64,000 nucleotides of DNA from Prunus persica (taxonomy: Eukaryota > Streptophyta > Magnoliopsida > Rosales > Rosaceae): positions 21,735,169 through 21,799,168 of the forward strand of contig NC_034012.1 of the NCBI RefSeq assembly GCF_000346465.2, given 5' to 3'. Shown piece by piece: positions 55,349 to 64,000 of this stretch (positions are counted from its first letter, which is position 1; the number at the start of each line of letters is the position of its first letter). Both the position numbers and the translations under genes were made by a program. The notes under the pieces are model-generated. The model was not told the DNA's origin and made no database searches. It was given only the letters and a program-made list of their open reading frames with translations.

Positions 55349-58300
55349 ATGGCGGAAACATCATCGTCGTCGTCTTCAACAAAGTCGGATGAAGAAAAAG
55401 TAGAGATGCTGGACCGCTTGCTCACACGTCTGGCTCTCTGCGACGACTCCAAGCTCCAACCCTTACTTTCCAAGCTTCTCCCCTTCACTGTTTCCTCTCT
55501 TTCTTCTAACTCCTCCGCCGTCCGCAACAAGGTCTGTTTTCTGATTGAGTTTGCTTCAATGAATTTCTTGAAGCTCCTGACAATAATTGCTACAAATATT
55601 AGTTTTACTTGTATATAGCTGAGTTTGTTAATTGGGTTTTCAATTCTATGAACTTAAGAATTAGGATACGGATTTAAATTTTGAAATTGGGGTTTTTTTG
55701 TTACTTGGACAGGTTCTTGAGATATTGAGTCACGTGAACAAGAGAGTAAAGCATCAACCTGAGATTGCTTTACCCTTATCAGAGTTATGGAATATATATT
55801 CAGAAGCTAATGCTGCTTCAATGGTGAGGAATTTCTGCATCCTCTATATCGAGATGGCAATGGATCGTGCTGATACAAAGGTATCTATCTCCATATTCTA
55901 TATTCCATTTTTCTCCTCTCGTATGGCATGTTGGGTTTGTTTCAAAGGACAGCTTTTGATGGTAAGACATCTTTCATGTTCTGTTATAGGAAAAAGAAAA
56001 TTTGGCAGCTACACTTCTGTCCGGTGTTTCCAAACTCCCTCTTCAGCACCACGAAATTATACTCAGACTCGCTACCAAGGTATTTAAATGCGTCATCTGC
56101 TTTTGACTGTCGTGTAGTTATCTAAGCCCCTTGTAGCTCAATTATGCTGTTTGAGCTCTGTCTGTTAGTTCTTAGTTAGTTGATGAGTGTGTTGGAAAGA
56201 TATGCACATAATCCTTACTACTTGCAGAACATACTGGGTGTAATTTAAGAGGGATAATATGTTATGTTTTTGAAGAAACAGGAAGTTCACATAAATTTAT
56301 GGGGTTTATATCTTAGGCAACCAACTTTAATAGAAGTAAGTGAGTTCTGATTTTCTGTTGGCTAGGATTATACGTTGGGATTCAGAATCTTTTCATGTCA
56401 GGCTCTTACTTTCTTGGTGTGTTAAATCTTGATCATTGGGCTGGAAGTAATATATCCAACGTGTTAGGCCAAATTAAGCTTTCAAATGATAATAAAATAT
56501 GAAAAGCATTAAAGAAAGAGGAGTGAAGTAGGTGAAATGGATGGGAAAATGGCCTCCCTTAAGTTAATAGTGGGCACATAATAAGTGAGACTGTTTAAAT
56601 CTGATGGTTCTAGGATGGGAAAAGCAAATCTCAATCCAAGGAATATTTTACAGATAGGAGTAGACATGACGTGTTTCTTAGAATTCTAAAAATAAGTTCA
56701 TAATCTTGTTCCAGTGGATCGTTAGTGAACAATTTAGCATTTTCTTGGTGTTCTGGTTCTGTCAAATGGAAAGTTATTCTAGTTGAATGATAAAAAGTGG
56801 TTTTATCAACCAGGATGTAGTTGGGATTTAGGCTTGTTAGAGTTGGGTATGGCAAAAAAAAAGTGTACATTTCGTATAGTGAATTGGAGAAGCTTTGAGA
56901 CTTATCGAGCTATTAGTATCCAATTTATTTGACGCTCAATTTGTATGTTGATATAATTTAAAACAACTAGTGAATTCATGTTGCATAATTTTGGGTTCTT
57001 TTGGGACATGAGTATGCATAACTATTGATTCTCATTTGATTACAGGTCATGGGTGAGTGTCACTCAAGTGGTGTAAATGATGAAGTTGCTGCAAAGTATA
57101 AAACGATATGTTATTCTCAGGACAGGAAGTTGTTTCTTGAATTTTGCCTTCATACAATTTTGTATCAACAATCATCTCAAAGGTGTGGAACTTGGTTTAG
57201 TACTGGAGCAGTATATAAATCTCACAGCATTTCTTTCTTCTCTTAGAACATTTCTTTTGTCATATCATACTTAAAGTACTCATGCTTCACAGCAGAGAAT
57301 GCCCACCTGGACTTTCGATTGCTCAAACCCACAGTGTTACAGGGAAACAACCATTGAAAAGTGATATACTTCTAACAAGAAAGGTAAATCTAGTATGAGT
57401 TGGATTTTTTAATCTTTGGATATTGTGGATCTTTTTTCCTCATAGGTAGTGTTTTACTGCCATTATTTTTTGGAGCTTATAGATGGTTTTTACTAATACT
57501 ATATTTGTTCTGCGTGTTTTGGGTATGGGGGAGAAACTACAATACATTTGGTTCTTATCTCCTGTTGTTTGGTGGGAGAGGAAAAGGATGATAGATAATA
57601 TTAGAAAGTGTTGTTCCCTTATATGATTAGAAATAGGAGGAAAAGAAGAAAGGGGTAAATGTTTGATTTGATTTACTAAAATCCCTTTTCTTTTATTTTC
57701 ACATATTTTTACTAGATTTGTAATCCTTCAATGGTTATGATGACAAAAAAATTAAACATGCATTAAAACCTCTTCTGTTCTTTTCATTTCCAAAAGTATT
57801 TTTGTGGGCTGAAGGGAAAGGTTCCCCTCCCATCTCCTATATCCCCTCATACTTCCAAATGTACGAAAGTACCCTCTTCCCCCTCCTCCTTTTTCGTTTT
57901 CCTTCCTTCACCTTTCTCTCCTCCTAAAGAGAGGGTCAATCTAAATTAGAACTTTTTTTTTAATCACAGTTAATGCATATTCATGTGTATATGCATCCTT
58001 ATTTTTGCCAATAACTACATTATTCACTTTGATTTTCTGCAAGCAGTTAGGGATCTTGAATGTTATTGAGGCTATGGAGCTGGCCCCTGAGCTTGTTTAT
58101 CCTCTATATGTGGCTGCCTCTGTAGACTGGTACATTCTAATTTCCCCATTATTACTGAAATTTAGCCTTCTTATTTTGTTACGTATTTGATATGTGGATT
58201 TGTATTTTAATAATTGATTGATTCTAGTCAAGAGCCTGTTGTTAAGAGAGGGGAAGAGCTTCTAAAGAAGAAGGCTGCTGGAGCCAACTTAGATGATTCA

Positions 58301-61300
58301 GACCTCATAAACACACTTTTTTTGTTATTTAATGGTACACATTATAAAGCTCTTTTGTTCATTTTAATTCATTTACCGTGTTAGTAATTTATACATAGAG
58401 TAAGATTTTAATTCGTGGGTTCATTGTTCTATTGTTATTTCATTCTTGCAATAATTGTTTAATGCCCTTCTACGGAGATAACTGTGTTCTACTCTACTAC
58501 TGGTAATCCTTATGATCAGAATACTAGCATACTGTGGTGATATTTTATTGTTTCATGACCATTTTAATTTTCACCTATAAAAACTAGAGTCTTGTTCTGA
58601 ATATGGATTAACATGTACGTGGTTAAGATTATAGCTGCATTACTTAGCATATCTGACCTTGGATAGGTTGGATAACTTGCCTAGCTATCCTTTCTAGTGG
58701 GTTAGGGTTTAAGGAAAACCGGGTTTTGAAATATTACGGTTTGAAGGGGTAATAGGGTTTGGCTTTTAAGAGTATCTAGTGAAAGGATTTGAAGGACATT
58801 AAGAGCGCATGCCTCAAACCCAAATAATGCAATGTTCTGTTATCAAAAGCCTTACTTCTTGATTAATTTTGGGTTCTTAAGCTAGATGTTGTTTGTTGAA
58901 TTAATTACTTGTCCACTTTACCGTACAGTTTCTTTTACATAATAAAATTTCTTCTTTTCGAAAAAAAATTCTTAAAATGTAAAGAAACACTAGAAGAAAT
59001 ATTTTTCCAAACTTTGAGTTCAAAGAGTGAAACTTGGCTTCATAGTCATGTTGAGGTTCTGGGATGTCGTCACAAAGGGTTTTGTAATTGTGTATGTTTT
59101 TTTAACTTGTAAATGAAATACAGCAAAGCATTTATACTGCCTTATTGTCATGCCTTCTTGCTTTCATAGTCATGTTAAAAGTTTCTATCACCAGCTATAC
59201 TTTGATGAAAGTTATGATTTTGTTTTATTTGATGGAAAAATTTGAGCACATCACTTATCCTTCCCCATTCAATGGGTAGTAAATATTAAAGGAATATTCT
59301 ACTATGTTATTTGGCTTAATTTCACGTTTACCCCCCAAACAATTACACATCTCATTTTTTCCCTTGAAACATAATTTGCCTCACTTCACCCCTTAAACTT
59401 GTTCCTTGTTCAAACAGGATAAAACTGGATACAACGGAAATACAACAATAAAAAAAGCCAGTTAAAGGTCTCTGGAACTACAATAGACATCAAACCCTAC
59501 GCATTGTAATCAGATGTGATTATTTTCCTCAAATACTAGGAACTCTTGTGCTTTAGGGTTTTGTTTATTTTATTTTTATCTTTCCAGATTTCTCCTTTTA
59601 GAAAAAAAAAAAAAAAAATCTTGGCTCCAACGGTGGTTGGAGTAATATTCAGTCCTCATTTCTACAGTTTTTGTACTGTATTATATCCATCAACATAAAA
59701 TTTGGACTCTATTTATTTCTTTTGACAAGAATTAAATTTTGTTTTAACTTTTAGCATTAAATTCATCATTTATAAAATAAATAACATTCAACTTATGTAG
59801 GTACTGCTGGAGCTCAAAATGTTGCTCCCGAATCTAGAGTCACTCCTGCAAATCCTGCTTTGAAAGCAAAACTTGTATCTATTTTCTGCCGGTCTATTAC
59901 AGCAGCAAACAGTTTCCCTTCAACTTTGCAGTGCATTTTTGGTTGCATATATGGTATGCATATTATCTTCTTAGCATTAATTACACTTGCATTTCTATAT
60001 ATTTAACCCAAATTTCTGTAATTAAATAGTTCTTGTGAGTGTTAAATAAGTATTCTATGCATATCTGGAGTGGACGATTTTGCTGAAATTTCGAGGAAAT
60101 TGCAGTCATATGCCATGGTAGAGAGGTTTTTAGCAAAGGAGTCTAAGAATGTAGCAAGATTGAGTGTTCCAAAAATCACACATGGCCAGTGGAGTCTTTC
60201 TCACATCAGAACCAACTCACTGTTCTCATCATCTAACTTTTATACGTGTCACGTCAGGCCCAATGGCTTATACCCCTCTCCAAAAGAAGAATTATTTCCA
60301 TTTTATGTTATCTTAGTGTTGGGTATGAGATATAATACTCTACTGATTATTTATTTGATATGCTGTAATTTGGTACTTAATAGGAAGTGATACCACATCA
60401 AGGTTGAAGCAGTTGGGAATGGAATTCACCGTCTGGGTGTTTAAACATGTAAGGACCTTCTGATTTGGTTTTGGGTTATGCTTTTTATTGTCGAACTTCT
60501 TTGTGACCTATGAAGGTGTTAAATACTTGCCGAGTGATGTTTAACACCTTATACAAGGGTTCCGCATACTTAACTTTGTACCCTTTCATGATTGGGTCCA
60601 CTATAAGGGTTCCACATGTTAACTTTATGGTTGTTGTAGTAAGTTAAGAAATATAATGTGTTCAGCATTAAGGTTAGTTTTTTTAAGTTGTCTCCTCTTT
60701 ATTTATAGACCAAAAAGCTAAGTCATTTATTTATTTTTTTTCAGAAGAAAGATAAATTATTTAATGAAAAGCAAATTACAATCAGTGGACAATCAGTCCA
60801 TATCAACAGATATGAAACTAAAAGCACTCCTTTGGCAAGAAGTCATTAAACATATACTACAATGAGAGACAATTACGACTAAGCTACAGACCCAAGAATT
60901 TAACAATTCTAACCATCAACTCTAGCCAGGCCCCTTGCCAGTTCACTTTATGAGTATAAACAATGACGTAATCTTATACAATAATACTAGGGAGACCACA
61001 TTTTGTACCACAATTTAATACCCTGTGATGTGGGCATTGAGGTTTACATGCCATGTCAATTTATGATTATATCTCAGTGGATATATCAATGTGGTACTAA
61101 AAAGTGGTACAAAAATGTGGCTACCCTAGCAATACTAAATCTTAAAATAAGGTTAAAAACCATCTTGGAGAGTGACCTGACATGGTGACTGGTAGAGGCT
61201 GGTATTACAATATTTTCCTGTTAATCAAATAATATGTTAATGATTCTTATACTTTCATAATTTATATAAATATATATATGATGCAGGGATAGCACCAAAT

Positions 61301-64000
61301 AGTTTGTAGGTCCCGTGGTTAGTGTCTGCATACTTTTGTTTGAGGCTTAGATCTCAAATTTAGAGACAAGATGACATGTGATACTAATTTTTCCATGCTA
61401 GTTAAATGAGCTCACAAGATTGCCTGAACTGGTCTAGGTTCAGTGTTCGTCCTGCTCGACTAGTGGTCAGAAGGGTTCAAAGTTGGTCAATTGTAAAATG
61501 GTTTAATGCAGAAGGATTTGGATCATGTTGATTGGGGTTTCCTAGACTTTGTTCTGGCTAGAAATTGTTTTGGGAGATCAAGGAGGACTCAACCAACTTT
61601 TTAGTTGTCATTAATGGTAGACCCGGGGGTAGTTTTGAAGTGTCATGGGGCTTGGACAGGTACACCCCCTTTTGCTGTCTCTTTTGTGATTTAATGGTTG
61701 ATCTCTTGACAGTTCAGTAGGTTGGTGGGTTTGGCTAGTGAGTTCAATTTGATTCAGTGCTTTGAGGTTGGTGTGAAGTGAACTCAGTTGTCCCATCTTC
61801 TGTTTCCTAGATGACACCATTTATTCACTTCAGGATAATATGGTTAGATTCGTTAATCTGGTTGAGATTATTTTGTTATTTGGGATGGGTTTGGGTCTTT
61901 GGATAAACATGTCCAATAGTGGTTCGGTGGGTATTGATCATAGGATTGTGGAGTCCAAAATAGCTGGGCGGCCTTTGACTTAAATGAGGTTTCCTTTAGG
62001 TGGTAAGCTGTGTTCTTTGAGTTTTTGGGATCCTGTAGTGGAAAATTTCCTGAAGAAGCTGGGTGAAGGAAGGCTTCTCTCTCTATAGGTGGTTGGCCCG
62101 TCTGGATTTAGTCAGTCTTAAGTAGTATTCATGCTTCAACATATTTCATGGCTTGTAATGCTTTTGTGATTGATCACTGAAATTTGTTATTTTTCCATTA
62201 TTTCTGTAGAGTTACTATTCAATTGACATTTGTTGTGCTCCACCTTTTTTTTTTATTTTATAGTTTTTATTTATTTATTTTAAAGATCTCTGTGTGCAGT
62301 CAAAGATTGATCAACTTAAACTCATGGGCCCTGTTATTCTGAGTGGAATTCTGAAGTCACTTGATACAGTTTCAAGTTCAGAATCAGGTTTGCTTCCTAT
62401 GCAATGAACGTTGTTAAACTTCTGTTCATTTGCACCTTTTACAATTAGATGAAAATGGCAGAATTTCAATCTGATTGATATAGTGCACTAAATCTACCCA
62501 GATGTTACTGTGAGGGACTCCAAAACTTTTGCTTATCAAGCAATTGGGTTGCTTTCACAGCGTATGCCTCAACTTTTCAGGTTCAATATCTTCCTTTTTG
62601 TTTCTTCTGGTTCCAGTTTTTATATTCTTTGACTTTGTAAATATTGTTCTCCTGATGTTCCTTTCATGCTTTGTGTTAGATTTTATAGTGGAAAAATATT
62701 TGAATACATGTTTCCCTCCTTCCAGAGATAAGATTGACATGGCTGTGCGCCTTTTCGATGCACTGAAGGTGGAGACCCAGCATTTTCGCCTCAGTATTCA
62801 GGAAGCAACCAATTCCCTTGCCACTGCTTACAAGGTATGGCACATGTTTTCTACTGGTTGAAACTAGGATAATGTTTGTCTATTTCGTGGAATCCTATTC
62901 ATAAAGCTTTTGTTTGGCCCAGAATTTAGAAATATCAATTTGAACAAGCCGTTGAGTTAGGTTCATTTCCCCTTCTTTTTGATAAGGAACAAAAACCATT
63001 GATTTAGAAGCAAAAACAAAAAGAGGGCAGAAGAAGTATGACCATTTTTTGTTTTGTAATGTTTTCCTTTCCACTCCTCTATGATATTCAATTGCAGGAT
63101 GTGCTCATTTGGCATGGTTCATGGTTGTTCGTTGTATTCCTGAAAGAGTTGGGATACTCTGATTGCTTGTACTGCATTGTACTGTGAGAGTTATAAGCTT
63201 TGGGGAAAAAAGAGGGATATGGTGCTAGGGAGATGTCTGTGATGACATTTTTGGGTGGCATTGATCATATAAACAATGAAATAATAGAAAATACTTTGAG
63301 GGAGGAGTACTCACTCAATGTCTTTGGAGATTTTGCCCAGAAAGAAAGGCATTATGGCATAAGGTAATAAAAGCAAATATGGGTTACCAGACAGATGTTG
63401 GGATGCTAACATAGAGACGTTGGGATGCATAGAGACGTTGGGATGCTAATATAGAGACTAAGGGGAACTTCTGGAATCCTTGGAAGGACATTTCTCAAGG
63501 ATATAGATCATTTCAGAATATCTGGAAGTTGGTAGTTGGGAGAGGGCTTAAGGTGAGACTCTGCGATGAAATTTGGATAGGGGAAAATTCATTGGAAAAT
63601 GTTTTTCCAAGGTTGCATAGGCTTACCAAGGCATCATGGAATGTCCATTGCAAATTGAACAAATACATTCTCATTCCCTTTATAGCTGGGATTTTTGTTT
63701 TTGGAGAAATCTGAGAGAGAGAGAAATGGTGGACTCAATTCCTCGTGAAATGTTTTTCCAAGTGCTTTTACATAAACCTCTAATCACCAGATTGGAATCC
63801 CACCGTGTCGCAGCAACATTAGCACAAATGTCAATGTTTGTTCAAACCAGTAGGACCATAGAAACTGAAATTTTGGCAGTATTGGAGAGAAATTTTGTTG
63901 ACACTTGCTGTCATTGTTGTCAAAATGTTGCGAATATTGGAGCGATATTCTCTTTTATTTGTATTTTTCTTCACAATTGTTTTGGTTCTTATATAGATAT
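55349..64000 (+). CDS. ECM29: ECM29 proteasome adaptor/scaffold (5' part, runs off the window)
   Basis: Twelve exons with GT-AG introns: 55349-55531, 55713-55880, 55990-56079, 57046-57182, 57293-57383, 58047-58129, 58228-58334, 59801-59953, 60384-60448, 62300-62387, 62502-62580, 62726-62834. They total 1,353 nt, an open frame of 451 codons. Key runs are MLDRLLTRLALCDDSKLQ, VLEILSHVNKRVKHQPE, LQHHEIILRLATKVMGECH, LGILNVIEAMELAPELVYPL, FPSTLQCIFGCIYG and LGMEFTVWVFKH. They match the N-terminus of the conserved ARM/HEAT-repeat ECM29 family, which holds 20S and 19S proteasome parts together. Family members have about 1,800 residues, so three quarters of the gene lies to the right. The start ATG is preceded by a MITE. 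No exon is found after 62834; the next must lie beyond the window or in an unrecognised place. Confidence 0.9.
56080..57045 (+). other. ECM29 intron 3
   Basis: 966 bp; no coding frame, no clear transposon ends. Donor AAG|GTATTT, acceptor TACAG|GTC. Confidence 0.6.
58335..59800 (+). other. ECM29 intron 7
   Basis: 1,466 bp intron with no gene. It holds an A tract near 59600-59616 and a CCCC-rich phrase at 59325-59400 that resembles a dispersed repeat edge. Splice sites AATG|GTACAC and GTAG|GTACTG keep the frame. Confidence 0.6.
60987..61129. mobile_element. Short MITE in ECM29 intron 9
   Basis: 143 bp with terminal inverted repeats of about 26 bp: left CTAGGGAGACCACATTTTGT, right (inverted) CTAGGGTAGCCACATTTTTG. 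Both sides are flanked by AATACTA-like sequence, so the exact duplication is ambiguous. Confidence 0.7.
61440..62110 (+). pseudogene. LINE reverse-transcriptase fragment in ECM29 intron 9
   Basis: In shifting plus-strand frames I read LINE RT blocks in the right order: a WGFLDFVLARNCFG-like run (about 61530), VVINGRPGGSFEVSWGLDR (about 61610-61665), a FLDD box where FADD is normal (about 61802-61812), then MGLGLWINMSNSGSVGI and MRFPLGGKLCSLSFWDPV (about 61890-62040). Several stops. It is a dead 5'- and 3'-truncated copy in the sense orientation of the host gene. Confidence 0.75.
63200..63760 (+). pseudogene. LINE C-terminal fragment after ECM29 exon 12
   Basis: The plus-strand frame at 63460-63715 (FWNPWKDISQGYRSFQNIWK, then LVVGRGLKVRLCDEIWIG and NVFPRLHRLTKASW) matches the region after the reverse transcriptase in plant LINEs, where a G-x-G-x-K..W segment is standard. 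A small local duplication, GACGTTGGGATGC repeated three times, lies at 63390-63445 just before it. A remnant, not a host exon. Confidence 0.65.

Noticed and set aside
60070..60390. 106-codon frame as an ECM29 exon
   Set aside because: It lies between exon 8 and exon 9, which join in frame without it, and its sequence does not fit the family.
63096..63190. ECM29 exon 13 at the GCAG near 63096
   Set aside because: The acceptor is acceptable, but the encoded residues do not resemble the family and a stop follows within about 30 codons.

Overview
This window is nuclear DNA of a flowering plant, almost certainly a dicot. It has GT-AG spliced genes, several classes of plant transposable element, and one conserved housekeeping gene whose protein reads as plant ECM29. 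A rosid tree is plausible but I cannot prove it. About 85% of the window is transposon-derived; the only clear host gene occupies the last 9 kb.

Layout. 1-1100: satellite-like tandem array with a 394-395 bp higher-order period, followed by a TATA box and a small Cys-rich reading frame broken by one stop. 2230-3040: degenerate AACCC/GCCCAA minisatellite with telomere-like words. 5.0-13.6 kb: a decayed Mutator-like (MULE) locus in which a plant mobile domain (PMD) gene (+) and a FAR1/MuDR-type transposase gene (-) converge on an array of 416-bp tandem repeats. 14.6-18.3 kb: a Ty1/copia element (-) with gag, protease and integrase but no reverse transcriptase. 18,320-32,910: a complete, young Ty3/gypsy element of Tat type with 1,557-bp LTRs, a GATGT target duplication, gag-pro, pol with two RNase H domains, and a spliced seven-exon antisense PMD gene. 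It sits inside an older Tat element whose own antisense PMD gene (33.1-34.7 kb) and 3' LTR (from 35,219) follow it.

38,143-43,060: a hAT element with an 8-bp target duplication and ATATCG-rich subterminal regions. 43.2-48.8 kb: a decayed L1-type LINE (-), with a 608-bp tandem duplication and GA microsatellites upstream of its 5' end. 50.5-53.96 kb: an internally deleted Athila-like gypsy remnant and its LTR. 54.5-55.2 kb: two tail-to-tail SINEs and a MITE. 55,349 to the right edge: the 5' part of the ECM29 proteasome-adaptor gene (12 exons, 451 codons in frame), with LINE fragments and a MITE in its introns.

Main theme. Plant mobile domain genes occur three times, in two unrelated transposon classes. 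The copy in the young Tat element is still fully open over 1,044 codons across seven exons on the strand opposite gag-pol. That repeated capture, together with an intact antisense spliced gene, is the most interesting biology here. Extra antisense ORFs with this domain are already known from Tat-lineage elements, so the novelty lies in the details and the co-occurrence rather than in the class itself.
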